From assembly GCA_003439945.1 (NCBI GenBank), contig QVRM01002812.1, positions 291,001 through 355,000 of the forward strand: a stretch of 64,000 bases of DNA, given 5' to 3'. Below, piece after piece: positions 39,768-50,531 of this stretch. The notes under the pieces were generated by a model. It saw only the letters and a list, made by a program, of their open reading frames with translations, did no database searches and was not told the DNA's origin. How positions within the stretch are numbered: position 1 is the stretch's first letter; each line of letters begins with the position of its first letter. The stretch comes from Dermanyssus gallinae. Taxonomy: Eukaryota > Arthropoda > Arachnida > Mesostigmata > Dermanyssidae. A program made the translations under genes and the position numbers.

Positions 39768-42700
39768 ATAGACCGACGTCGTTAGTTTCTAACGTATCTC
39801 TTAGCTCATTATGATTACGAATTGAATCGCAGCAACCTACATACTGCAATAGATGGAACGAAAGTTAATTGACAACACCAACGGCGGCAACCTCGCTGCT
39901 AGACTATTTGTCGATATGAAATTGACTCGCTGAGAATTCTCATCGTTGTATGGTGGTTAGCCACTGTATGTATGTATGTATGCATTGTCGATTGTCGATA
40001 GAGCATCAAGATCATCATTAACACGGAGAGCAGGCTTTTTACTTCTACTATCACAGTTCAACAAATCATGTGTTAGTGTTGCTGTTGTTGCTAATGAAAC
40101 AGGAGCGCGTGGTCCCTTCCTGCTGCGTTCGCAACAAGGAGAGCGCGTTGCATTTAATAAATAATAAATGTCATTTGCTCGCAAGCGTGGTCGCTTTCCC
40201 TGTCCGGAGCAACGACCAAGCTAATTGGAGAGGACTAGGGACGCTTATTGAACGACGTTTGTTCGATAGCTCGGTTTCGAGATCCGATGACATGTATGCG
40301 GCAGCACAGGTACACTTTTAGATCTGTCGCTCAGAGCAGAGCCGGGGGTTTCGAGCCGGACAATAAATAATTGACATACGACACACAGTCTTGGGTCAGA
40401 TTGACATGATGACGATTTCATGCATCACTACGTTAGAGAGCTCTTTATGCTAAAGATTCTACCTACTATAAAATTCGACCATTCAAGAAATGGCAACGCT
40501 GTTGGTTGACCACATAATGCGAGGGATCTTTAGGAGAAAGTCACTAATCGGCCGTATTGATTAATTATTGAATTTGCTTACGATATCTTGCTGTATTGGT
40601 TGTACATGTTTGCTGGCCAGATGAATTGACAAAAACTTACACAGTTGCCGACGCCCCGACGTACCCGATTGTAGGAAACGACGAAAAAATTGGAAATTAC
40701 GAAGAAAAAGTGGAGAATTGCTCACCAGGTTCTTCACTTTTTTCTAGGGTTTGCACTACGTGATTATACGTATATTGACAGTATCTCACCAAAATTCTAC
40801 GTTCGATGCTTTGAGGTAACTGTAACCTGCCTCAGTAATATACTACGCATTAAGCTAATAACGCGTCGAGGATCAGCCGGGATACTTTTAGGGCTGAACC
40901 TCAGCCAAGATTTAACGTCCCCGGGAATGCTTTTCGCAATGCTTCATAGACGGGCCCCCATAAATACAAATGTGCAACGGTGGGGTTCCAACCCTCTCGA
41001 ACCTATGTGTCTCTTCCGGTCGCGAAACGCAGGCGGAATGCACAACGCCACCGGGCTCAACGGATAAGCCGGGATATTCGCACATTATTTTTGTGCGTCT
41101 TTGAGGAAGATACTTGTGCTCTTGCTAATCGGGCCCACCGTTTCCATGGCGGCGGATGTACGAAGTGGTATCTTTTCTCCAAGTCAGAGTATTTGTGTTT
41201 TTGCGATCTCAGCTTGTTCAGCAACCCACCCTGACCTGATGGCCCTGTGCATCAAGTATGACGGAGCCGCTGTACATGATACTGTGTCATCCTATACCAG
41301 ACATTTGTCTTTAGGCGATGGCAGCACTTGTTATTACTGTTATCATGAGGTATGAACTTGTGAGCCGGATTCATCATGCGCTGTTCGATTCCTGTCAATT
41401 CATGGCGCCTATGATAGACGTCACGTTTCCTCTAGAAACGGCCAAACACAGCACCACTCTCAAAAACATGGCCTCGCCCTCTATCACCGGTAACATCTTC
41501 TATACGTTTTTCGACATTGTTTAGGACGATCGCTGTACCTGGGCCGAGTGATTCCAATGTATTGGGTACCAAATGGTAGCTCGTTGATAGCTAGAGCTTA
41601 TTATTAGTATTGTTATTTTTGTGGCGCTTCGACAAAAACGAGACAAAAGGAGGGTAGTCTACTTGATACTGTTATCATTATTTTCGTCAGCCAATTTTTA
41701 TACATTGACACTTGTCTCGCCGCCTACAGAATGAATCAGATCGTTTGTTGGGTTTCATATTGAACGCGATGATGGCGGTGATGATGTCTATGTCTTACAA
41801 CGACAACGACGACTCTGTTGTTTTGGTCGGGTTTCCTTTTGTTCACATCGTCGGAAGCCCTTGAGAGCGGCGTTGCCCGGCCCCGGGCAAAGTCCGAGAG
41901 TTACTGGCGGTGCTCGGAGGGAGGCTTTTTGTTGTCTCCAAACAACTAGGACAGTGTTGTGGCGGAGGGAAACGGGAGGCACTGCTCTAGTTGTTTTTGC
42001 CTCTCGAGAACAAAGGGCGAAGGTCCTGAACCTGCGTTCGACACGCAACGCCACGGCCGATAGCTGTTGCTGCTGATGCTTCGACGACGAAGACGACGGT
42101 GGGATCTTGCGGTGAGCAGGAATCACGGCATTGCTTGTGTGATCAGACCAGATTCTCCTCACATCCTTGCTTCCCGCCCTCTGACTCAATCATCAGACAA
42201 CATCAAAGTCAAATGAATATAACGGAACACCACGCTCTCGGTGGAATTCGCCATTGCACTACCACTGCGAACGACGTGTTGCTGGTGGCGCCTCCAAATG
42301 CCTGCACAGATGCGTGCAGAGATGATGCATGTCGTTTACGGCCGAGCGCATCTGGCTCTTACATGAGTAAGGTACGCCTACGAGACCGGAGATTTCTTGA
42401 ATAATCGATGCCAGTCGGTTGCAGTCGGTCAATTGCTCGAGTTCTGCTCAACTGTATAGTGCAATCGGTTCTGTCTCATCGAGGGAGAATGTCGCCCACT
42501 GTGAGTAAATATAAATTGAAAGGATAGGTATAAAGAAAACTCCGCACAGACGCGCATTGAATGAAAATAGAAGAAATAACTTTTTTTTTTTGTTACTCCC
42601 GTTGTCACTTCCGGTACGAATTGCGTGACTCCGTACTTTGAGCGAGAGTCAGTTGAACCACAGGCTCCATCCATAGGTCGCTAGAACGTTGACGTGACGT

Positions 42701-45700
42701 CTATAGTAAAATGTGATAAGATCTGCACATGCCTCTTACGACATAAGTTCTCCGCTTGGGCATGATACGTTTCGGCTTGAACAGAAGCAGATGGGATACC
42801 TTGTTCAACAGGCGGAGCCGCTGATCCAGCCCGCCTCCCGAGATACAGGCAGTCGCTTATCTAATTCTCGGATTTTTGGAATATCAAATACATTCAGCCA
42901 CCGGGAAACATCCTAATGCTGATTCGGGGGCGTACAGTCGAAACTCATGAAGAGGTAACATATACATTCTAAGTTTCCTCTTCAGGTGCTGTGACTGCAC
43001 ACCGTATCAGGTAAACATAGCGGATAAGTTTCAACTAATCAGTTCAACGAAGGTGAACGATCGCACACAATAGGTAATAGAGAACCAAAATCAATAGGTG
43101 TACTAACAATAATGGTTAGCAGGACGGTGAAGATGGGCAGGGACTTTAACATCATGAGTCGCGGATTCGATGTCGACTTCACGCGTAAGGAGTAAATGCA
43201 GAGTTTCCTGTGTAACTATTATTATTGATAAATTAATACAAGATACATTTTCATCATAATAAGAGAAGGAATTAGTGGCAGTGAGCAGAAGATCTTTCGA
43301 GAGGATAAGCAATCTGACAGACCGATGGCGTGCGCCTCAATCCAATCAGTGCCAATTCTTTCAGCAGTCGGGTGAAGTCCGACAGTTTTGGTTCTCGACT
43401 CCCGATTGTGGTACCGGAGTGTTGATGAAACTGTGCCGGTCATTGTTGTTATTATCGCTGTTGTGGTGGTGGTGGTGGCTATGGTTGTTTTGGTTGTTGT
43501 TGTTGTTTTTTATGCTGCCGGTGTTGTCTGCAGTTGACTCCCTGTTGTTGTTGGTGTCCCTCTCGCAGTTTTCCCCTGTTGTGAATTGTTTGTTAGCCGC
43601 CGCTGTCTCTGCTGCCGCTGCCGCTACTTTGAAAGAGCTGCAGAACGAAGCAGCGGTGCTAACCGTAGGCTGCAGAAGCTGTCCACGACAGCGCACCTTG
43701 CCCAACAACAGATGTTGTCGCTGTCGTCGTCATCATCGACGTCTTCGGCGTTCTTACCTTCGACGTCTGCTATACAGCGAAACGAACGCCACTCCAGGTT
43801 GCCATCGTTGATCATCGGTCAACGTAGGAACTAGTGCCGAGTGCCGTCGAAAAGGCAGGAATTGGCGGGGTGACTGATGAAGCACTGGCAGGTAGGTATG
43901 TCAGCAATATCCACAGTCATCATTGAACATCATTGAACGACAGCTGTTGCTGTGGTAGTACCGACGACGACGACGACGACAATGATAAAGTCAACAACGC
44001 CGACAACCACAACAACAAGAACCACAACAACAACGACGACGATGACTGTTCTGGCGCTTTGGCGTTGAACGTTGTTGCTGATGCTGTTCAGCTGTGACTT
44101 TTGACTTCAGCCGGCAGTGGCGGCGGTTGCGACGATACGTTTGTTGGTGCTGATGTCGACGTGGACATCTTCATCGTAGCATATAGTTGGTTGTCATCGT
44201 AGCATAGTTTGTTGTCGTCATCGTAGACGAGATTCGTTCGTCGCCTCGTCGTTCAGATCACCGTTGCCTGTTAGTATGGTCTGCTAACGTCATCCGCCCC
44301 CCGGGGGTGGCGAAATGGCTCCTGGGGTGACGGTTGGGTAACAATAACAACAACATATCGACGTCGGCGACGACGACGATGATCGCCGCCACCACCACCA
44401 ACGTGGGCCCGAGGAGGCTGACCTCGGATCAGAGCTGTGTGATGTCGTGGTAGTGGACGTACTGTCTTGACAGGCACGATCGCTACTCTACAACCACCGG
44501 GCTGCGCCAATCTCGCGACTGTGATCGTCCTTGAAATCAGGAATCGATGGTCTTCCTGCAAACATTTAACTAGCCCTCAGTCGTAATGGTTACAACTGTA
44601 AAGAAACAGACCTGTGTATTATCCTACCACTTTTCGGGCTGCAGTAGGACTGTATTGTCCTACTGCAACAGATTTGTCTATTGTCCTACTGCAACAGATC
44701 CGTGTATTGTCCTACTACAACAGATCGGTATATTGTCCCAGCGCAACGGAGATCTATATTGTCGTACAGAGACGGATCTGTATCCTACCGGGCAGGGTTA
44801 GATATATTTGTGTATTGTCGTACAGAGACGGATCTGTATATTACCGGGTAGGGTTAGATCTATTTGTGTATTGTCGCGCAGAAATGGATCTATCTATAAT
44901 AAATCGAATATTGTCGTGCAGGCACAGATTTATCTCTCTACTGTCATGCAGAAATAGATGTGTCTGTATTTAGTGTGTAGGAACCGGAATCTGTTTATAG
45001 CGCATTCGCATGCGCCTTGCGACCGGTGGAGATACATAGGTAAGGGGGGACGATCCCTGCCGTTGCACATTTATACTTACGGGTTCGGCGTACGTAGCAA
45101 TAGGAACGCAATTCCGTAGACGTTGGAGTGTTGGCTGAGAGTCAGTCTGAATTTTTTTTTTTATAACTATATATAAGAATGCGTATGTGAACTATATGTA
45201 TAGTTCGTATATATCAATGTGTATGTTTGTGTTTGAAGCTGATTGCGGGTGTCTTTAGCTGATGTTCCCTATTGCCGATGGGAAGTTGTGACCTGGCCAA
45301 ATCTGGCCGTAGGGCAAAGTTCACACTTTATTCCAGTATGCAACTGCACTGTCGTCCTTTGTAGATTAAAAAAAAAACGATTACCATTTCTAGATTACCG
45401 CCGTAGCCGCGAGTCAAACGCTCTTCTAAGCGGTGATGGCCGGCGTCTTTTTGACGTGAATGAGTTGTGTTGAAGCTGCTGCAGCAGCAGCAGCGGTAGT
45501 TAATTACGAAGACTACGAGGCTAGGTGTTGCGGCGCAACAACGATGTTGGTCGCCTTCATAGTTGTTGCTAATTTTAAGCAACTGCTCGATTACTGTTTG
45601 TTGCAGGAGCGCACTATTCTCAAGGCGGCGGAGGAGCAGTGACAGGTCCGGCAGGTTTTGGCGGCGTTCAACACCAGCACCAACAACAGCCGAAGCATCA

Positions 45701-48700
45701 GCAAGGTCTTATTCATCCGTCTCTGCAGCAACACCAGCAGCAGCAGCAACAACAACAACACGCTTCCGCTGGATCTGTTTACCCGGTGGTCAGTTCCCAC
45801 CAAGCAGCTTCCCAACAACAACAGCAACACCTCCTTCATCAAGGGGGTTATTCGGCCACCCCGCCATCGTTTATGTCCAATATATCGCCAACGCCACCCT
45901 CGATTCCGTTCGCTGGCCAGCCGAACCAGTTGACGGCATCGAGTTTCCACCAGCAAGGCGGCCACTCGGCACCAGCGGCGACGACGACGACGACGAATCA
46001 TTTCCAGCACCACGTTCATCAGCAGCAGCAGGCGCAGCAACAACAACAACAACTTCAGCAGCAAAAACAGCAGTCTCTCGTGTCTCCCTACAATCTCCCG
46101 CAGCAACATTATTCGGAATCTCTAGCTCCACCTCATAGCATTCAACAGCAGCAGCAGCAGCAGCAACAACAGCAGGTGCAGCATCTACATCAAGGGGGCG
46201 TCGGCGGCATTTCTCACCAACAGCAGCAGAACCACACCTTTCTCGGGGGTGGCGGAGGAGGAGGTGGTGGTGGAGGAGGAGGAGGGGGAGGCCCGCATCT
46301 GCAACATCAGCAGAACCACCATCAGCAGCAGCAGCAACTGCAACATCAACATAACCAGCAACAACAACAGCAACTGCTACAGCAGCAGCAGCAACAACAA
46401 CAGCAACAGCAGCAACAACAACAGTCTAGTGCGCTATCGCGAAGGACACCGTCGCAACAACACCAGCCACAGATCGGTGGTGGTGGTGGCAGTACTGGCG
46501 ACAGCGGCTCGAGCAGCAGCAACAGTTCTATCTGTCTGACGAGTTCCAGCACAAGTTCCGCCGTGGCCAGCAGCGGGTACACCTTGTCGCCGACGGCGCA
46601 AGAATTCGTGCCAAGTTCGTTTATGACGCCCCGTGACCGCCAGTTCGGTGGTAACGGTGGCAGTTCAGCGGTCGTCGGGCCGGCAGGCGGGACCAGTAGT
46701 TACAGGGGCGGCGGCGGCCCGATGCACGGTGGAAGGTCGTCTATGGGCGGCGGCGGTGGCGGAGGTGGTGGTGGAGGTGGACAGCAACATTATCACCACC
46801 ACCAAGCAATCGGATCACACGATCCTTACGAGGATTCGTACGGATCCTACGGCCTTAGCAACTCCTACGATGATGAGGTGAGTGCTCTTACCAAAAAGAA
46901 TCACGCTTTATTTTTTTTATATATATATATATATTTTGTTTTTTTTAATTATCTGTAAGGCTATTGCCCGTGTACGGTTTTGTCATGTCATGGCTAACTT
47001 TAATCCACTCCGGCATTTACCTTGTCTAAATTGGAAACCATGCAAACCAATTTAAGAGTGGCCGGTCTGGGTCTCGAACCCAGTCCTCTCGAATGCAAGG
47101 CAAAGGCTTTGCCACTAAGCCATCTTGCTCGGGATTTTATACTACAATAGTGGGCGACTAGCCCCCTGATCTGACCGGTTTCGAAGGGTCTCACGGTTAC
47201 GCTTCGGGGGGCTTGTTGGTCTGCTCGATTGAACACGTGTAGCGTGTTGTGTTGTTGCCTTCTAACAAAGCTTCTTCTTGCTTGTTGTTTAGCATAGCGG
47301 CCCTGTCGACAAAAGGGCGAAACTTTTTGTTCTTCATTCGACCGCCACACTAATACGCGCGTGCTCGTAGTTAGTGCGTAATTGTTAGTGTGGTTTACGT
47401 TATCTGTGTGTGTGTGGGGGGGTGCACATTGGCGTAACTCGAGGTAGCCTTATTTTTACATCATACGGCTTGTGTACGGCAGATGTGGCGAAACTGCTTC
47501 TCACACGTTTTTTTCCTCCATTGTTTGTAGGATGATGCGTTATTACAGCTGCAGATGTTCATCACCGACGTAACGCTATCGCCGGCTATGTTCGAATCAA
47601 AGGTTTACGACCTGGCTGAAGTTCTCTACGACGAACTTAAGCACAACCCGGATAATACGAACATGATTGTGTCGACCATCTTTCAGGTAAAGAATGCTCG
47701 CTCGCTAGATGCAGGTGTACTCGGAGATTATGGTCGTAAAGCATTCCGGATCGCAACGTCTCTTCGGTATCATAGTAGTTTTATTGCGGTTATATGTTAG
47801 GTGGGGTGTTCTTTCTATAGGACTTCTAGAACACGTGTCGAAGGCTTCTGGCCGTCTGGACTACGTATGTCCAACGGCCTTGCGCCTTTAGGTGTTTGTC
47901 TTAGGAAGAGCTAGGACATTTATTTACGGCTTGAGGAAATGGCCTAGTCTGGTCTACGATATTCATATCTCGGAGCCGCTCTTTGTATTGACGTTGCATA
48001 CGGATAGCGGTTAAGAGAATTTCTCATACTAGCGCAACTTTTCTTTCACTATTGCATTATTTGCCTGAATTGCGTACTTTTAAAGGTTGCCTTTTCTAGT
48101 CGAACACCCGTAGCACCTTTTACTGACTCATTTTCGCTTTAATCCGCACTTACTCTTACTTCCCTCAATTCATTAGGTTCCAGGGTGGTATGCATGCAGC
48201 AATTTCTATTTTTCAACTCGCGATACATTATAGTTTTCTGATTGTTGTCGTTATTTTTTTGAGAGAAATAACGCTGAATGTAGCGAGTGTTACAGTGCTA
48301 ACCTAAGCGTATGCATTATTTACAGGCTGGAGTTCTACAGCAAAACTTCCGCTATTCGGGTGCCCGACTCTGCGACTACCTTTCGGAGCTGGTTGTCGTT
48401 CAGGGCCGACATTTGTTCCGCGAACAAATTGTCGAACAGTAAGAATTTGATTGCACTTATTTGGACCTTTACGGTCTTATTTCTGACTTTGTATTTGTCA
48501 AAATGTTTTATACTAAATTTTTTACAATTGTATTTTCTGCAAAAAACATGATATATTGTCGAGGTTTCTCTTATTACTCGTGTCTTTTCTGTCTGCATCT
48601 GTCGTCTAATGCAATTCGTTCCAGTTTTTTAATTGAATAAATCGAATAATTTAAAATTACGAAAGTCTGTATGCGGACTTTTGGAGGTTCTCGAACTATC

Positions 48701-50531
48701 TACGCACGTCTAATATATATGTATATGTTAATTTGTGGCTTACAGTGCGTACGAAGCGGCGAGCAGACGCAAGGAGGTTGTCGGCGACAAGGAACGCGAC
48801 AAGGAAGCCCGAGGTGTTGTGCTGTTCTGCGCGGAGCTGTTGTCGCAGTTGGATATTGGCTCAGCGATCGCCCTTTCACCGAATCACGCGGACATGGGCC
48901 TCAAGCTATGTAACATTATCGGCCAACTGATCCGCTCGTCAGAAAAGGACAATCAGAAGAACGCCATACAGGTAGGTTGAAGTTTTAGGCCGAGCCGCTG
49001 TTGACAGCAGCGGTGCCGTGAGAGTAATTCAGTGGAGTCGGTCATACAGCTATGACGACGTCAAGAACAAATGAAGTGTCAAGTATCATGAGTTGTTTTT
49101 TATTAAATGTTTAGTTTATTTAGAAGAGTATATATAATGCTTCACGACGTTGCTACTCGTATCATGATCGAAGTCGAATAATACGCCAAAACGGAGCAAG
49201 GGGAAGAACGTGGCAAAATACTGGAATAACTACAGTCAAATGACAAAGCAGAAGCAGCAGTAACAAGCAGTGTTATCATTGACAACTAGAATACGATCTG
49301 CGACAATATTAGCTACACAGTTTTTTTTTGTGACGCTGTTTTTCTAAGAATATTTGATACTGTAACCAATGTTTTGATATCCTACTTAATTAGTCTTAAA
49401 ACGGATGCGAAAATACTAGGACGCGATTTCGTGATGCGGCGCAATTAGTACTGCCTTCTTTGCCTGCCTCTTTTAATAGATTTTCTTCGTCTTTACAAGT
49501 TTGTGACACACGTTGAAGGCAGTGATGATTTTCTAGTCAAAGGAAAGCTATCTATTAGAATGCATAAGCAGCCGGGATGTCGCTGTGTCAGAAGCCAACT
49601 CCCCCTCCCTCCACTCTTACCTTGAGACGTGTGAGACGATCTAACTTGTCCGCCTTGCTTCTTTGGTACGTGCTTTTGCTTCTGCTTGATGGTTATACGA
49701 CGCACTGCGGACTCTAGGCGCTGAAGTTATGCGGCGGCAACCTCGAGAAGCTTTGCGAAGGCCGGGACGCCATGGATGTTCTCCTGGCCGAGTGTCAGAT
49801 GGTGGAAGCCCGTGAGGGAGTGGACGCCACCATCAAGACAATGCTGGAACGCCTGCCACAGCTGCGTCGTCAGAACTGGGGCTACGTACCGAAGGTTAAA
49901 GACGAACAGGCGGCGTACGCTTACGGACATCCGGCCCAAGTCGACTACAACCAAATGCCGGTCATGTACGGGCCTGATGGACTGCCCATCTCGCCAGAGG
50001 AGATGGGCTTCTTGGACGGCGGCGGAAACGGAGCTGCTGGAGGTGACGGTGGTGGTGGTGGCGGTGGTGGTGGTGGTGATCTTTCGCAAGCAACAAGTAC
50101 AGGGTATGTCTACGTATGCAGTCGCGTCGTTTCGGCGGCTGACGTACTGGTAAATAATAGCGGGTCAACATCAAACCAAAAGGGGTCGACCGGGCCAATA
50201 CAGGGCCCACGCGACATGGTATTTGGCGTTTGTCTTTTCGTGTGAACAACAAACCGTGTAGCAGTGTTATGCCTGTCGCTATGCCTGTCGTTGTGATCTT
50301 ATTGCTGCCGTTGTTGTTATTGTAGCTGTGGCTCTTGTATTGTTTCATTTATTCAATATAATGAATCATTCAGGGTGGGAACATGACATGAGTTGTGGCT
50401 CTTATTGTTGTTGTTGTTGTTGTCGCTGCCGTTGCTTCTACTGACTGCGAGGATGCGAATTCGTTTTCAGAATGGACGACGAGGCACTTGAAGCGTACGA
50501 GCAGTTTCTCCAGGAGACGGGTCAGAGATAG
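38682..50531 (+). CDS. PAIP1: PAIP1 homologue, seven coding exons (join)
   Basis: Poly(A)-binding-protein-interacting protein 1 acts in the cytoplasm, where it links PABP to eIF4A/eIF3 and promotes cap-dependent translation. Coding exons are 38682-39267, 45607-46877, 47531-47686, 48326-48438, 48746-48971, 49718-50103 and 50471-50531: 2799 nt, 932 residues plus stop. All six introns are GT-AG, with phases 1,0,0,2,0,2, and no stop interrupts the joined frame. Residues 1-619 are low complexity (Q, N, H, G, S) and contain a PAM2 motif at about 520-531 (L522, P524, A526, E528, F529, P531). Residues about 621-838 match the PAIP1 MIF4G domain, including GARLCDYLS and a helix ending in QNWG. A glycine run and an acidic tail, DDEALEAYEQFL, follow and resemble the PAIP1 C-terminus that contacts PABP. 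The N-terminal region is much longer than in vertebrate PAIP1. Family assignment is by recognition; no alignment was run. Confidence 0.9.
39325..39640 (+). mobile_element. tRNA-derived SINE family E, copy with split head
   Basis: Head GGCGTGGTCTAGGGGGTAGTG and a degraded B-box (GGTTTGATCTC) are separated by about 110 bp instead of about 55. The body TTTGAGCGATGCTCATT ... ACCGCTGA ... GACTGTTGGG ... GATATCT.AACATGTC is shared with the copy at 60.1 kb. It lies in PAIP1 intron 1, in sense. Confidence 0.65.
40887..41061 (-). mobile_element. tRNA-derived SINE family A, copy 3 (PAIP1 intron 1)
   Basis: Same body as the copies at 5.75 and 8.14 kb (ACGTCC..GGGA..GCTTTTCGCAATGCTTCATAGAC on the + strand). 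Flanks GGATCAGCCGGGATACT (40870-40886) and GGATAAGCCGGGATATT (41062-41078) form a 17-bp target-site duplication. It lies antisense in the intron and abuts a non-LTR fragment. Confidence 0.8.
41085..41315 (-). pseudogene. Non-LTR retrotransposon endonuclease-region fragment (L5b)
   Basis: APSYLMHRAIRSGWVAEQAE, then after a frameshift KHKYSDLEKRYHFV, then METVGPISKSTSIFL. The order matches the C-terminal endonuclease region and the start of the tail domain. It lies downstream of the L5a tail, so the two are separate copies or a rearranged pair, not one continuous element. Confidence 0.65.
41395..41600 (-). pseudogene. Non-LTR retrotransposon C-terminal fragment (L5a)
   Basis: YHLVPNTLESLGPGTAIVL, NNVEKRIEDVTGD, then after a frameshift FLRVVLCLAVSRGNVTS. 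This is the standard end of the same RT family and lies antisense in PAIP1 intron 1. Confidence 0.65.
44653..44940. repeat. 26-bp minisatellite, degenerate
   Basis: TATTGTCCTACTGCAACAGA plus TTTGTC repeats at 44653, 44679, 44705, 44731 and 44757, then alternates with a 30-bp variant containing CCGGG.AGGGTTAGAT. It lies in PAIP1 intron 1. Confidence 0.85.
45001..45095 (+). mobile_element. SINE family A, partial copy 4 (PAIP1 intron 1)
   Basis: Matches the head of family A on the + strand (GCGACCGG.GGAGATACATAGGT, then CCGTTGCACATTTATACTTACGGG). Its B-box is broken, and the copy fades out after about 95 bp. No target-site duplication was found. Confidence 0.6.
45607..46877 (+). CDS. PAIP1: PAIP1 coding exon 2 with PAM2 motif
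   Basis: Acceptor TTGTTGCAG|GAG and donor GATGAG|GTGAGT. Encodes residues 196-619. Much of it is poly-Q interrupted by H and P, with poly-G runs at about 46243-46291 and 46747-46781. The PAM2 motif (LSPTAQEFVP) lies at about 46581-46613 and predicts binding to the MLLE domain of PABPC. The last residues are rich in Y, D and S (DPYEDSYGSYG), as is common just before the MIF4G domain in PAIP1. Confidence 0.88.
46878..47530 (+). other. PAIP1 intron 2
   Basis: GTGAGT...TTTGTAG, phase 0, 653 bp. About a quarter is an antisense SINE family B copy, next to a (TA)n tract. Confidence 0.8.
46957..47130 (-). mobile_element. SINE family B, copy 2 (PAIP1 intron 2)
   Basis: Reverse complement matches the 15.16 kb copy from its first bases (GAGCAAGATGGCTTAGTGG) to about GTACACGGGCAATAGCC. 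The 3' third is missing. B-box GGTTCGAGACCC is intact. A (TA)n tract at 46918-46934 sits at the truncated end. Confidence 0.8.
47531..47686 (+). CDS. PAIP1: PAIP1 coding exon 3, start of MIF4G
   Basis: Acceptor TTTGTAG|GAT, donor TTTCAG|GTAAAG, 52 whole codons in phase 0. The protein opens the MIF4G HEAT-like helices: LQLQMFITDVTLSPAMFESK and then an acidic helix ending in IVSTIFQ. Confidence 0.88.
48326..48438 (+). CDS. PAIP1: PAIP1 coding exon 4, MIF4G core
   Basis: Acceptor ATTTACAG|GCT, donor GAACA|GTAAGA, phase 2 at the 3' end. It encodes NFRYSGARLCDYLSEL, which matches the conserved NFxYxGARLCxYLS segment of PAIP1 MIF4G and is the strongest family signature in the gene. Confidence 0.9.
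48746..48971 (+). CDS. PAIP1: PAIP1 coding exon 5, MIF4G
   Basis: Acceptor GGCTTACAG|TGC, donor ATACAG|GTAGGT. It restores the frame after the phase-2 junction (H709, then AYEAASRRKEVVGD). It contains VVLFCAELLSQLDIG, equivalent to the VLFLGELYLNLEI helix of PAIP1, and then a helix on which the remaining repeats pack. Confidence 0.88.
49718..50103 (+). CDS. PAIP1: PAIP1 coding exon 6, end of MIF4G and linker
   Basis: Acceptor ACTCTAG|GCG, donor TACAGG|GTATGT. It encodes LKLCGGNLEKLCEGRDAMD and the last MIF4G helix (LPQLRRQNWG), then a linker with YGPDGLPISPEE, comparable to the SDGVPFTAAD segment of known PAIP1, and a run of about 10 glycines (GGT repeats, 50050-50078). If the following intron is retained the frame reads on to a stop at 50245. 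Confidence 0.87.
50471..50531 (+). CDS. PAIP1: PAIP1 terminal coding exon 7
   Basis: Acceptor GTTTTCAG|AATGG. It adds GMDDEALEAYEQFLQETGQR and a TAG stop at 50529-50531. The acidic helix aligns by eye with the MDPEIEEAYEKF tail of PAIP1, which supports the small exon although it has only 61 coding bases. Confidence 0.85.

Larger units (their letters stand above)
39268..45606 (+). other. PAIP1 intron 1 (6.34 kb, transposon-rich)
   Basis: GTGAGT...TTGCAG intron, phase 1. It holds a SINE family E copy (39.3 kb), (TA)n at 39738-39765, two SINE family A copies (40.9 and 45.0 kb), two C-terminal fragments of a non-LTR retrotransposon (41.1-41.6 kb, antisense), CAA/CGA low complexity around 43.96-44.05 kb, and a 26-bp minisatellite (44.65 kb). 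No extra exon is supported. Confidence 0.8.

Noticed and set aside
42099..43834. Several 60-180 codon frames in PAIP1 intron 1
   Set aside because: They read through GTT/GCT repeats or lack motifs, and none can be joined in frame to PAIP1 exons by plausible splice sites.
45563..46138. Open frames overlapping PAIP1 exon 2 in other frames and on the - strand
   Set aside because: Shadows of the Q/G-rich exon. Only the frame continuous with exon 1 and exon 3 through GT-AG junctions is supported.
47000..47350. 116-codon frame on the - strand in PAIP1 intron 2
   Set aside because: Much of it is translated SINE B sequence.
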